A stretch of 64,000 nucleotides of DNA from Hysterangium stoloniferum (lineage: Eukaryota > Basidiomycota > Agaricomycetes > Hysterangiales > Hysterangiaceae). The DNA lies in the NCBI GenBank assembly GCA_015178975.1, contig WHVD01000016.1:806001-870000 (forward strand). The letters are read 5' to 3'. The position numbers and the translations under genes are program-made. Below, one piece after another: positions 11,427 through 23,611 of this stretch (positions within the stretch are counted from its first letter, which is position 1; each line of letters starts with the position of its first letter). A model generated the notes under the pieces. The model was not told the origin of the DNA. It was given only the letters and a program-made list of their open reading frames with translations, and did no database searches.

Positions 11427-13590
11427 CAGCATCGTATAAAATTGGGAGGACCAAGCCCAGGCTTGAGGCCCGGCTTGACGGATCATTAGAATATCCATTC
11501 AAATTTTTGAAAATGCATGCAAAACCTCCGGGAATTCCCCAAGTTGAACTGTATATCTTATTTTCCAATTTCAGTTTCCAAATTGAATTATAGATCTTCC
11601 AAACTTAACTACGTTAATATTTGGAAACTGCCCCAAATATCCCGAGAGACCCTCAGCATTGTGCTTCAAGTTGACAAACTCGACACCTTCCTGTATTTTT
11701 TTCTCTTTCTTAAGTATTTGGGCGCCTATATAAGATAATACATAAAATTTTAATCTATCTTATATATATATACATCAATTTCTGAGATGACGGCCTCACC
11801 ATGATACTCTGTCGACGATGATTGAAATTGATGACTAGTTTGCGAAATTTTGATGAGGAAGCAGGAGGGCCAATTTTGGCAATTTGTTCGAATTTTGGAG
11901 CCTTAAATGATAGCTCTTCGTTCTTCTCCCTTAGACTTCCGCATATCTGCGCAGAACGGCTGATTTGCTGGTGGGGAGGGAGACGCGTCAGGGAAGGTAT
12001 CCTGGATTGTTTGTGACACCCCAATACCCTGTTATGATCTGCAAGCCTGGGGGATCACAGTGCGATGACTCTCGGCACTTGGAGCGAATGCCACTAAGGA
12101 CTGAGCGGGTAGAAGTAAACCGGTGATATAGCTAGGTTTCCAGATGAGGTCCTACTCTCATCTGGATGTAACTATATACTAAGCTACATGGTCTGTGCAC
12201 TTGGTTTGGAACTAAGGGAACACTAAACTAAATATAGCTAATCACATGTGAACCAGACCGGAAAAATACATTCACAATACGAGGTATGATTTAATACTAA
12301 TCGTAATCATCATACTCTAACATACCCTTCACATACTTGTCTGCCATTTCATTGTCCCTGACCCTTTTTGTCCTGGGACCAACCGCAGCTCAATTAGAAC
12401 GCCAGGAATATTGATTCTGTACACTTGTGTATTTCGTCAACGAGGCAGTTTTCCCGCTCCAGTTTGATGCTCTGAGTGGCCTTGATCGCCACCTGAATAT
12501 TTAAGCTAATTCCAGCTGAGGATACGTCTGTAAGCTTGCTAAGCATAGGAAAAGGGAGGACGAATATTCCGCGTCAAGTACTGTGCGTTGTTGGGGGCTG
12601 CCTACCTTGGCTGCGATCGCTTGGCAATTCGAACCCTCTTGTATTACGCGGATGGCAGTTCGGACAGTGACGAAGGAAGATATAATTGTTAAAAAATGGT
12701 TTTAAGCGCTGGAACCGACTCCCAGGCCCGTCCTGGTGCCTTCCTAAAATGGGAGGATCTCCTCCGGGAGCCGTCCGGATCAAAAACTACTTTACTGATG
12801 TAGGTGCCCAACGGTAACGTTTACCACAAGGAAGGGAGTTTTTATTTCTCGGCACATGACTTTACACTGATGAATCATCTCACCCAACATCAACTTGGTC
12901 TGGAATCATACCCCAGACCTGAGCGAGTGAGTCTTCGACAAGACAGATGTCTACGATATTCTTCTCGCATTGCCGAGCGGTGAGGACATAGCAAGCCGCT
13001 AAACCGCGATTAGAGTTCGTTTTGACCCGCGTGGCACTGAGCCATTGTACTGTTCTTTTTTTTTTTTTTTTTTGGAACCTGGGCTGAGAGGGGAAACCAG
13101 AAGTCCAAAGCTCGTTATTCAATGTGCGAGTTGGAATATCCAATACACCGATGCCTTACTTGCGAGTCAGAACAAATGGAGGCAGGAACCAAATATTTCT
13201 TAAAGAGCCATTGCGCCGTAAGAAGTATAGCTTGAAGGATGTTTGTCGGCCCGGAATACGGAGTTAAATGAATAATTATCCGCCCGTGAATTCCGGGGCG
13301 TTCCTAAAATGATCCTTGTGCCAAGGATCACTTGTGAAATTAGTAATACCTTTGTTTGCGAATCTGGAAGCTTTAGTGGTTTTCGTTTTTGAGAGCATTT
13401 TTCCAGCTATTATTAGCGCTGGACAAAAATATCCAAAAGCCGAGCATCCTGCGGATACGGGACGCGTTCGAGCATGTGCCCTGGACAATGCGGTCATGGT
13501 TGCAATGCATGAAAATTGCCTCTATTCCGCTTCGGGTAGTTTTACAGTAGAGAAGTAAACCCATACGCAGTAATCGGTTGGCATACCAAC
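11427..13590. other. Intergenic, no supported gene
   Basis: About 2.2 kb with only short ORFs. There is a T-run near 13056-13073. A sequence beginning TGTGACACCCCAAT at 12014 resembles an LTR start, but no partner end was found. The ORFs at 13316-13558 could belong to a decayed gene, but I recognise no family. Confidence 0.35.
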
Positions 13591-14803
13591 TCAGGTAGCT
13601 TTGAGATGCTCCCTCCACCATTCCTCAAATCCGCTTAAGCCCAACCCGCCTTCTACGGCGAGGGCCTCCGTCTCCCTGCATTCCAGATGGCAGTCTCTAG
13701 GTCGAGTCGTTGCCCCTGTACCCGTTGGAGGGGAGGCGTCTGGAATTATGTGGGAGTGCGGCAAACCCAGGATATTCGCGAAGATAAGACATATTTCATA
13801 TTTTGTAAATGGTTCGGCACCGGAATAGTGCACGATTGTGGGAAGTTGAGCGTTATATGCTGTATGCAATATCTATAACACTGAACCCACGACCTACGAA
13901 GAAAACCTGCCACGTACCTGAAAGGCGGACAAGGAACTTCGCGATATCGACGGTGTTCGTCGGATACCGTGTTGCGTAGTGGTCCATCTTGTAAGTCTTC
14001 CCGGATTGGTCCTGGACAACGTCTAGAAGAATATTGACGGCTGAATCGGAATTCTGAGGAGCGGGACCGTATCTGAAGATATTTTGATTATTAGACGGTG
14101 GTATTCATGAATCAAGTCAAGAACCACTCACAGAACCGGGACTCGGAGAATGAGATATCGAGAGGGATCAAGTTCCTGCAATGCCACTTCACCCTCTCGT
14201 TTCGTTTGACCATAAAGTTGAAGCGGCTGAGGAGATGCATTCGGAAGGTAAGGGGGGTTTTTCCCATCAAATACATAATCTAAGAGAATACTTTCGATGA
14301 GGAAACATGGATAGTCAAGGCAAAATTGTACTTACCCGTGGAAATATAAACAAATTTGAAGGAATATCGTGATGATAGCTGCCCCAGATGCGCCGTCACA
14401 CGGACGTTAAGCTAAAGTCCGTTTGAGAATGCTTGGTCTCGCGTTTTTTATCACTAGGAAAGCAGTTATGTACACACCTTCCTCGCGCCTTCGGGATCTT
14501 TCTCAGCCACATCTGGTCGTCTTTCTGCCGCACAGTGAATGATCCATTCTGGCTTCCAAGTCTTAATCACCGCTTCTACCGCGCTTTCATCCAGTAAATC
14601 AATCGCTCGTAGTTCGGGATGCTCCTTCGCCCGCGTGTAAGCAGTCCCAAGAATTTCATGAGAGGATGATTTGAAGGCAGCGTATACAGCACTACCGAGA
14701 ACACCTGATGCACCTGTTGAAGAACCATTGTCGTGTGAGTTTGGAGAATGATATCGTATCAGTAAGTGAATAGGAATTACTTGCCTGTGATGATGACTTT
14801 CAT
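13591..14803 (-). CDS. RmlD/MAT2B-like NAD(P)-binding protein
   Basis: Predicted 300-residue short-chain-dehydrogenase-fold protein of the RmlD substrate-binding family, close in plan to dTDP-4-dehydrorhamnose reductase and to the regulatory beta subunit of methionine adenosyltransferase. Six exons (14785-14803, 14478-14713, 14336-14411, 14132-14279, 13918-14072, 13591-13859) join in frame. The N-terminus MKVIITGASGVLG holds the nucleotide-binding TGxxGxxG motif at residues 6-13, split by intron 1. STDYVFDG and YGQTK (133-137, the YxxxK catalytic pair) follow, and the C-terminal part has EPFTKYEICLIFANILG and a final EEWW block. Intron 1 uses a GC donor (gcaagt) with an AG acceptor, the only choice that restores the Rossmann motif. 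The substrate is not predictable; a MAT2B-like regulatory role is possible. Confidence 0.87.
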
Positions 14804-15768
14804 TGTGGTTCACATAATAAGCGCCCGCGCCAAATTTAGTATCCATATGTGAAACGATTTTCTTAACTTCATCCTAAGTAGAAGACGGGCTCAAGTAGTT
14901 GAAACTAAGACTGGTTAATATAATACATATATAAAATGTCCTCTCTTCCATTAATGAGGTTCGCCTACTTATTGTGTTCAAGGCTTCGATTCATAATAAA
15001 GATATTCATATAAAATTATAATTGGTTGAACTTGCCGCGAGCCTAGCACAATTGGGGCAATCTGAGCTCGTAACATAGCGCTTGAAGTCCCATGTCTTAT
15101 TACCTTATAATTAATCTTTGAGCGGTCCGTAGACCACTAGAGGTGTCATCAGGGATTTGGAAAATATCTCTGGAGTAGATCGGTTATATAGACTACATAC
15201 TAGCAGGCCACTTGGACTATCTAATTATATTCACTGTACAACACCCGAAAAAGGTGGGGGGAAACGGTTAATTTATCATTGTCAGATAATCTAGAGCCTA
15301 GCTATCACGCTTAGAGGATCCAGCTAGCTCGGTTTCAAATTCCATTTCCTGCCGGTCATTCAGATTTCTTCACTGCAAATTGTGCAATGAAGCTTTCAAA
15401 TATTTTGATCGACGATAATAATAGGCGGAGTTGATGTCCGGATCATTCCGAAGCTGATAATTATTAGTTGCAAATACTCTATTAGACTTCGATCCATACT
15501 TTGATTAGGCACGCATTAGGCTTCGATCCATAACAATATATTATGAAGAATATATACAAACTATATTTATTTTGCTAAAAATGACTTTGAGGACATTTTG
15601 AGGTGTTCGACTGCGCGGTTCTTTCCTATTTGACCAATATGCACGTGATGGACATAGTCATGTTATTATGTCAGCCTCTGCACAAGTGAGGTTTTGTTTC
15701 CGGGCGGAGTCTTTTGCCCCTTGTTCACCAACCGCCACCTTGCATCCATTAACTACAATTTCTGTCTC
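14804..15768. other. Intergenic between divergent genes
   Basis: About 1 kb separating the RmlD-like gene (minus) from the FunK1 kinase gene (plus), so it should hold both promoters. The sequence is AT-rich, with a repeated cttcgatccata motif near 15487 and 15520. No exon was recognised. Confidence 0.45.
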
Positions 15769-18079
15769 ATGTCCAGCATACCACCCGCAACTTTCTATGG
15801 TCACGAGAGGAGACAAGGGACCCATCGCGCTACTACCCCGGCTGCATCCACTTCAGCTTTAAGTCCATCGGGCACCCCGATTTCGAAAAAAAATGCCACC
15901 ACAATGCCCTATACTTCGATGCATCAGTACAGAATCGAGAAAATTACAGCCATGGCTTTGGAGATGTCGGGGAAAATTGTTGGCCCTGCTCCCATAGATG
16001 ATTTCTTGAACTATCTGGCGCGCCCATCTAATAAAAATTTGCCTGTGATCAAAGACTCAATGAAGAACTTTAAAAAATTGGGCAATGCCGGGGGTGAAAT
16101 CGTCATGTATCCTATTCTGGTCCGTGTAATCGATTATCCGCCATGAGACATTAATCAATGATAGATTTCGTGATAGATCGAGGCAATAACACCATTTTGT
16201 CCACGCCTTGAGTTTGTAGATATACACCGCCATCCTGCAGCAGACTTTGATAGTAAAGAGGTGAAACCAGATATTGGTGTATATTCTAAACATTGTGGAC
16301 GGTCGGGTATCATGGATATCAAGAAAAGTGAGATGTTATGGGAAGTCAAATACGGTCCCGAGGATGATCCATTTAATGCTGATGACGCTCAAGTTTTTCT
16401 TCGCGAAACCGACGCTGCTACGGATACTCTCGGTCAGATCACAACTTATGCCACTGCCCATCAGGCTGCTCAATTCCGCAGTCACATTTTTTCCGCACTT
16501 GTTTTTCCGACGTATGCCAGGCTGTTGAGATGGGATAGGAGCGGCGTCACCGTGACGGGGAGGATCCCTCTCAGTGATCCTAAATTTTCTGAATTCTTTT
16601 GGCGGTACAACTATGCTTCGGCAGCACAGCGTGGGTGGGATGCTTCCGTTGACACCGATCCACGTCTCCCTTACGCTCAGGAGATTCGTTTGGGGCTTGG
16701 GCTGAGGCAGAATACCCCACTTGCTCGTATGTCCCTAGGCCCTGGCAAAGGAAACTACATCATAGGTAACCCGACCTACATCGGTACAGGGTCTCCTACA
16801 GGGCGATCCACGCGTACCTTTAAAGCATGGTGTGAGACAACAAATATACCAGTGTTTCTCAAAGACACATGGAGAATCTACTCTCCATCGTATACCCCGG
16901 AACACATGACATACGCGAAACTCAAGCAGACAAATGTTCCCAACATCGCAACTTGTAAGGAGGCAGGGGATATCCTCAACCATCTCACACGAACAACTGA
17001 GAATGTGGGGAAATATTGGGTAAAAAGCAAGCCGAAAGGAATTCGCACTTTCCGCCACTACCGCTTGGTTCTCCGCGAGATTGGACGCGATCTGTTGTCT
17101 TTTGTAAGTACGAAAGAACTGGTGACCGCTATGAGGGATGCTGTTGTAGGTACGCCGAATTAGCTTCATGTTATATCATTTTTTTTATTTTCAAAATCTA
17201 CTTGGGCAGCACACCGCCATGCTTTCTACGGTGCTAGAATTCTTCACCGTGATATCAGCGCAGGGAATATTTTAATAACCAGTTCGGGACGAGGACTGTT
17301 GATTGATTGGGATCTATCAAAAAGCACTGATGCAGAGGCTTCTGTGACAGCACAGGCGGAACGTACAGTGAGTCCGGCACCATATAAAAGCTATATCGGC
17401 TTATTTTGCGAATTAGGGCACTTGGCATTTTATGGCCGCACGCCTTCTCCGTAAGCCGAAGGACGGTACGATCCCTAAACCAGACCGCGTTGATGATTTA
17501 GAATATTTTTTTCATGTCCTCAGCTGGGTAGCATTGCGGGCAACCGCTCATTCCCTGGACTTAGAAACAGTTTCAGCCATGCTTTTCAATACCTTTGACG
17601 ACTGGTATCTGGACGATACAGGCGTATCTCGAGGAGGCCTGGCGAAAGAAGATGTGCTTTTGGCCTCCACGCCGTTTGCTCGGGTTGGGTTCCAGAATCT
17701 GCCCCTTGCTCGTCTGATAAAGACGATAGCAAATACTCTGGCGGTTCGATATGAGGAGCCGATCGACATTGATGAACACGACCCTCTTCCGAAGAATTAC
17801 CTACAAAACCCCGCATTCAAATATCACCCGGTAGCTGTTTCACGGGCTAAACTAGACAATCTGGCCCGTGGGGACTGGTTGCAAGGTGTATTCGACCAGG
17901 CACTACTTAAGGCGGGATGGGACGTGAATGGTCAACCTCAGCCGCGTGAAATCGTTAAACGTGGCCTTTCCTCAACTAAGAAGAGGAAGTCTCAAAGGGA
18001 GAATAACATGTTTCCCACTCAGAAAAAGAGGTTTACATTGGCAGAAGATGAGGAAGACGACGATGAGATTACTGAATAA
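15769..18079 (+). CDS. FunK1-type protein kinase
   Basis: Predicted 714-residue kinase of the FunK1 family, which is expanded in mushroom-forming fungi; its substrates are largely unknown. Four exons (15769-16119, 16177-17149, 17210-17367, 17417-18079) join in frame. After a variable N-terminal region, the block KEVKPDIGVYSKHC marks the family-specific N-lobe. The catalytic loop reads HRDISAGN (HRD at 454-456, Asn at 461), and the metal-binding motif is DWD (474-476) in place of DFG, as is usual in this family. The activation-segment block GTWHFMAARLL and PDRVDDLEYFFHVL follow. The C-terminus is basic then strongly acidic. The start is the ATG giving MSSIPPATFYG, the first in the open frame. 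No disabling mutation is visible. A copia element begins about 200 bp downstream. Confidence 0.9.
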
Positions 18080-18814
18080 GTAAAGTGCAGAATTTGCTGT
18101 AGTTCTCTGCTTTCATCCATAGATCACTGGCAAAGCTTTCATTTCAATCTAGTTTCCATTCATGTACTACCACACCTTTCTCATTCTTTCTTTTTATCCT
18201 ATCACCTGTACTTGAGAGCTTTATGCATAAAGATTATTCACATAACTCTGATTTGAGTTATGCTGCTGACAAAGCATGTGTTAACTGTGATCTCATACAT
18301 GTGTACTGTACAGTTGCTTACATAATTAGTTAACAACATGTTCTTGATCCACTGTGTGTTGCTAATAGGTTATGGGCCCTGCCTTGATGTTGTGAGACAA
18401 GGGACTCCCTTGATGCTGTAGTCATATTCACATTCTTTTACTAATATTGGGTAGTAACTGAAAGATACTCATTGTATTACCACATGAGGTGAAAGATCAC
18501 AGAAATAACATGCCAGACATACCATTCCTGAAACTGAATAACACCAACCACACAGACTGGACATATCAGACAGAAGTATATCTTACAACAAAAGATCTCT
18601 GGGATGTCATCAATGGATTGGAGAGCCAACCAGCAGGCTCTACCAATAAGAAGGCTGTGAAAACATGGGAGATGAAACAGCAACTGGTGAGAGCAGAACT
18701 CATACTTCAAGTTGAAACTGATCAACTCCCACATACTTATTTTGATGATTCTAAAGAGATTTGGTAGAATCTTGAGAAGGTACACAGGGCACAAGGATTT
18801 GCAATATATATACC

Positions 18815-19621
18815 TGTTAAGAACAGAAAACTGACAGATGTCAGTAGACCGAATGGAAGGACTTGGCTTCAGTTTATGTGCTGTGCCCTCGCAAGTTACT
18901 GTCAGGTGTCCTTAAATTTTGGGTGGGTGAAAACTAGTCCTATTGAATTCCTCACGGTGAGTTACCGATCGGGAAATGAAGGATAAGTCAAGTGTCGGGC
19001 CGAGGGGTTGGACAGTTGGAGACTGAGAGTTGGAGACTGAGAGTTGGAGATTAGAGGTTGAAGTCGTAAATGTACTGTAGGTTGAATCGTAAATTGGATG
19101 GAGTCGGAATGTGGTGGTCATGAATAGATAATGGAGTCAGAGATTAGAGGGGTATCTAAGTTGATATTCTGAGTGTCTAGTAGCTACATTACAGTGGGTC
19201 TATATATGAGTTATCGGTGTCTAGAAACTACTAACTAAGGGAAGAGTGAAAACACTATTTGACAAATAGACTTGACTAGAAACTGGAAGGTTACGATAAG
19301 ATCAGAAGCTGTGGTTTAGCTGAGAGCAGGATTATGAGAAAAGGGAATAGTCCACGGGCTACAAGTATATACGGGCATATGTGAAACATAGAGTAAAATG
19401 AATCATCATAATGAAAGGGGACGTATCAAAACATAACCAGATGGTATGAGTATATTTTGACAGGTGCGTAAAAGGGGTTTGATTGCCATGAAGGTATATG
19501 TCAGTGTCAGTGTTCCAATGGTTGCCGAAATGATGACTTGATCAATAACTTGGAACATCGATAGATGGTAGTATCTTTGGGGACCATCGGGTTGCGACAC
19601 AGTTACAACATGGTCGTAACA
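18815..19621 (-). mobile_element. Solo gypsy-type LTR (family B) in copia gag
   Basis: An 807-bp TG...CA segment flanked by ATACC (18810-18814 and 19622-19626). On the minus strand it begins TGTTACGACCATG and shares gcaacccgatggtcccc-type sequence with the LTRs at 24962 and 31074. It contains the motif ctgaagccaagtcc that is common to several LTR families here. It has no internal region, so it is a solo LTR. Confidence 0.82.
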
Positions 19622-19782
19622 ATACCTCTCTATGCAATGACAATTTTTATCAATGTGAAAAGAAGAATCAAAATTAATGTGTGCTTGGATTGCTGCAGTA
19701 AGGCAGCTTGCACACCAACTTCATGAGATAGGAGTTGAAATACATGATGAAGAAGTGACCATTGTACTCACACTTGGCTTAC

Positions 19783-20756
19783 TGTTAGGGCAATATTAAT
19801 GTCACGAACATACAAGCTCAAATTTCGATAATATTCAATTTAATATTTCTTCGACATTCCTTTGACATTCCTTTGACTTTCCGGCTTGACTTCTGACTCA
19901 ACTATTCTTTGACAATATCTTTGACAATCTTGAATATCTTCAACTTGTCTCAGTTTGACATCATTGATGATTACACTTTGATATCATATTATCATCATAG
20001 GTAAATGATATATAGTATATAAGGGCAATGATAGGAATGAAGGAAGTCAGTCAGAAAACCTGTATCATAATTATATTATTACTGTATTATATAATCATCA
20101 AACTTTTTCTGAGCCTTTCTTTGACTTAATTATTTGTGAGCCTCTGTGTCCTATATTTGCCTCACACTTTATCAACAGGATGAATTAATACTTTGTTGAA
20201 TGAGGCATCTTTATTCAATATTGTTGAATATTCTTCGATTGTTTATTCGACTTTATTGAGTAAAATTCGATTTGTGACAGAGAGCATTGGGATGGAGACT
20301 GGACAGGATGGTCAAAAGGGTAATCTACAGAGGGATGGGTGTCTGTACTCAATATTGTTGAATATTCTTCAATTGTTTATTTGACTTTATTGAGTAAAAT
20401 TCAATTCGTGACAACTAACAAGGCTACCAAAACACAAAGAGAAAACAAGAGATATGTAAGACAAGGGTAAGGAGTAAAGGAAGAAAGGTTCTAATGACTT
20501 AATAATATCACACTGGTGTTTAGTGGAAATCCTAAGAGATTGAAACTGGGATCTAGTTATGTACATCCTGAAGTATTTATACTAAAGTTTTAAACTTAAT
20601 ATTTTGACACACATGTATCATGTATTGTTCAATGTGTGACTGCATGCAGACATTTATGTGACCACATGCATTGTTACACATAACATGTGACAAAATAAAA
20701 TAAACACAAATTTAAACAGAGATAAAAAAACAAGAAAAATATTCAGAGCCCTGACA
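19783..20756. mobile_element. Solo LTR (family I) in copia gag, itself interrupted
   Basis: The outer ends TGTTAGGGC and GCCCTGACA are flanked by CTTAC (19778-19782 and 20757-20761). A second LTR (19800-20413) sits near its left end; without it the element is about 360 bp. Excising it with one CTTAC copy rejoins the copia gag in frame as LTLGLPLSYEDF. Confidence 0.78.
19800..20413. mobile_element. LTR-like insertion (family H) nested in family I
   Basis: A 614-bp TG...CA segment starting TGTCACGAAC and ending TTCGTGACA. The flanks ATTAA (19795-19799) and ACTAA (20414-20418) fit a target duplication with one mismatch. It contains a duplicated block: attgttgaatattcttc with its following 50 bp occurs near 20220 and again near 20353. 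Confidence 0.6.
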
Positions 20757-21340
20757 CTTACCACTCTCCTATGAAGATTTTATGGTCACACTGGATGCCA
20801 CCTCTCATGAACAACTTACACTCAATTTTGTAATTACATGCCTTCTCAATGAGGAATTATGACAGGAGATGGTAAATGGACAGGAACTAGGCCAAAATAT
20901 GGCACTTTATATGAATGGAATAGGTTGAGGGTCAAATTCTCTTTGTTTTTGTTGCTGCAAACATAGTCATTGGAGAAAGGACTGCCCACAAAACAAACAA
21001 GGTATTGTCAAACTCCACTGCTCCCAGTACGTTGGATGAAGATGAGATTGGAGAAAAATGGAGGATGAAGAAAACCAAACAAAATAAGATCATAATGAAT
21101 GTCACTCAGTCTGCACACACTATGCCTACTCAAGGAAACAGTGAACATTTTGACATGGTTTTGTACACTTAAAAAGATGTATTTGATTGAGGGAAGGTGT
21201 TAACATACATGCAATCTCATACATGTGTACTGTACAGTTGCTTACATAATTAGTTAGTGACATGTTCTTGATCCATTGTGTGCATGTTGATGTTCTGTTG
21301 CCTAATAGCATGAGCATTTATTAGACCTTAAGAATGATTT

Positions 21341-21621
21341 TCTTCTGGTTCATGTATGGGTGATGTGACTCTCAAATATTCACAAATATAATTAAATAGA
21401 GGCCTCAACACACCTTGGTATAGGCCCAAATAACTTGAGAAATATACAGAGGTCAGGCACCTACAATTTACAGAACATAGTACAGGTGGAGGGAAAGGGA
21501 AAGGGAGAAAGTGTGGCAGCCTCAAGGCTTTCCAGCAGGCTTCTGTGCTGACTAACATCTGGTGGCTATGGCCCAAAATGCTCCTACACTGTTGGAAATA
21601 CTTCCACGCATGCATAAAATA
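21341..21621. other. Unassigned transposon-flanking sequence
   Basis: A short AT- and purine-rich stretch between the copia 3' LTR and the Tc1 element. No ORF of interest and no clear element ends were seen. Confidence 0.3.
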
Positions 21622-23609
21622 CAGTGGCTCAAAAAGCTGTCCCAATGTTTTCTCATCTTTGAAAGGTTGGGTTGGTATGGACCACTGGCAGAAGCAGAAA
21701 ATCTAGGTAAATTATAAAGGATACTATAGTCTCATGGCTTGAAGATAAGCCTTGGTTCATGTGATTTGGATCAAAGCCCATAGAATAATAAATAAAACAA
21801 AACAGCCACTCATTGGGACAGTTTTTTTGACCCATGATTGTTTTACTATCTAGTATTGTATGACCCTCCTTTTTCCTTTATAACTGCCCTGACCCTTCTG
21901 GGCATACTTTCTGTTAGATCTTGGCAGACTTCTGGATGTATTGCATTCCACTCCTCTACCAGGAGGAAACAACCTCATGGTATGGGGTTGTATGGGTTGG
22001 AATGGGGTGGGAAAGCTTATAGATGCAAGGATGCTGAACAATACTGTGAAACTTTGGAGCTGGGAGTGGTGGAAAGTGAAAAGTTGGAAACGGAGGAGGC
22101 CAATTGTTACTTTCAGCAAGACAATGAACCCTAAACATTGTTACAACCCGTGCACTTGGCACACCATCGGACCTGATTGGACCTCACACAAAACTCCAAT
22201 TGCTTGCAAACCATCAGTATTCCGACTAACCCCATTAAGCACCTTCATTGTTCCCATTAGTATTTCCATCCGCCCTTTATCCTATACAACCAGTTTACAC
22301 CTTTTCCACCCCCGTAGTAGTCTACATCCAGATTTGTAATGTTCCATCTATCACTCTCCATTTTCACATCACTTTATATGTAGTTCTGTCTGCTCCATTA
22401 GTAATTTCCTTTGTTCTGTTTTTGTTTGGATGTGGGAAATACTAATGCTTATGTCATAATATTTTAAGGGCATATAGATAACATATAGACCTAACCAAAT
22501 GCCAAATTTCAGGTCTGTATCTACAGTGGGTGTTGAGTTATTCAAGGATCTTTGCACAACTAAAAATCATTGGAAGGGTTTTGTCCCTCACTGTATGCCA
22601 CTCATGTATTGTAGTATTAGGACAATCAGAATATCGACTCAGAACACTTGTATACCTCTCTCATAGTTCCACTCCCACCCTTGCTTGCACTCGCTCACTC
22701 TTGGTCTCTGACCTCTCAACCCACTATCCGTTGGCCTCTGATCAGTGATTTACCGAGAGGACTATATGATAGGGTAAGTTTTCCACCCACCTGAAATTTA
22801 AGGACACCTGATGGAATTTGTGAGGGTGCAGCACATAAGCTGAAGCCAAGTCCTTCTGATCAGTCCCTGTCAGCCTACCGACATTAGTCAGTTTTCAGTT
22901 CTTAACAAACATGCACATTGGCAGGCAACAAAATAATTTGAGGACAAGGACATTCAAGTACTATCCTGGCCTCCCTGATCCCCTGATCTTAACCCCATAG
23001 AACATCTTTGGGAACACCTCAAACACCAACTCCAAAAATATAACACATCATCCAAGGGAGCACATGAATTGTGGGAGAGAGTGGTCCATGTTTGATAGTC
23101 CATGTTGTAGTACTGGTTCTCATTGTTGTTTCCCCACATATGTCTTTCTGTCTGACCCAATCCTATTAATCTTGGTCTCATCTGACTATAACGCCTCTTC
23201 CAGTCCTCCACAGTCCAATTTTCATGATATTGGACAAATTTGAGCCACTTCTGACAATGAATGGCCTTGAGCAATGGTCACTTTTGCTTTGTTACAGAGT
23301 AAAAACCATTCTCCTTCAGTATATTTCTGACTGTCATGTTTTATTGTTCTCACAGCCCCCCTCTGCCTTGTACTGGTGCACAACAGTAGGAACACAGGTG
23401 AAAAAATAAAGGGTCAAAAAGCTACCCCTGTTTTCTTTTATTTATTATTCAATGGGTTTTGATCCAAATCATATGAACCAAGCTCATCTTCAAGCCATGA
23501 TCCTATAGTATCTTTTATAATTTACTTAGATTTTCTGCTTCTGCCGGTGGTCCATACCAACCTAACCTTTCAAAAATGAGAAATATTGGGACAGTTTTTT
23601 GAACCACTG
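21622..23609 (-). mobile_element. Tc1/mariner element with 0.2-kb TIRs, internally inverted
   Basis: The left arm 21622-21836 and the right arm about 23408-23609 are inverted repeats by eye over some 200 bp (ends CAGTGGCTCAAAAA and CAGTGGTTCAAAAA) and are flanked by TA at 21620-21621 and 23610-23611. Transposase pieces lie between them. On the minus strand are a central piece near 23110-23270 (HENWTVEDWKR) and the C-terminus at 21846-21958 (WNAIHPEVCQDLTESMPRRV). The DDE core, with MVWGCMGWNG, QQDNEPKH and SPDLNPIEHLWEHLK, is on the plus strand (21958-23088). The core is therefore inverted inside its own element. It is also split by an LTR at 22139. The N-terminal DNA-binding part is not recognisable. 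Non-functional. Confidence 0.78.
22139..22907 (+). mobile_element. Gypsy-type LTR (family B-related) in Tc1 transposase
   Basis: A TG...CA segment flanked by AACAT (22134-22138 and 22908-22912). Its 3' part matches the LTR at 24962-25696 (cgactcagaacacttgtata and gtgcagcacataagctgaag). Removing it with one target copy rejoins the transposase as QQDNEPKHAHWQATK. A Tc1 end fragment with terminus TTTTGTCCCTCACTG lies inside it (about 22430-22594), related to the element starting at 61916. Confidence 0.75.
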
Positions 23610-23611
23610 TA

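Larger units (their letters stand above)
18279..21340 (+). mobile_element. Ty1/copia element, gag remnant with LTRs
   Basis: LTR-like sequences beginning TGTTAAC start at 18279 and 21198 and share the stretch catgtgtactgtacagttgc. The second is preceded by the purine tract gagggaagg. Between them lies a copia gag, in pieces: 18510-18766 (FLKLNNTNHTDWTYQTEVYL and LTTKDLWDVINGLE), then 19627-19782 (VRQLAHQLHEIGVEIHDEEV), then 20757-21000, ending in a C-X2-C-X4-H-X4-C zinc knuckle (CFCCCKHSHWRKDC). The protease, integrase and RT are absent, so this is a deleted, dead element. Two independent LTR insertions interrupt gag; removing each one together with one duplicated target site restores the gag reading frame. 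Confidence 0.75.

Noticed and set aside
12014-12310. LTR starting TGTGACACCCC
   Set aside because: No matching CA-end, second copy or target duplication was found.
13316-13558. 80-codon ORF as a gene
   Set aside because: No recognisable family, no supporting splice partners, and an equally long ORF lies opposite; not enough to call.
21622-23609. Two separate MITEs at about 21622-21836 and 23408-23609
   Set aside because: They are inverted, flank transposase pieces and have TA only at their outer ends, so they are better explained as the two TIR arms of one Tc1 element.
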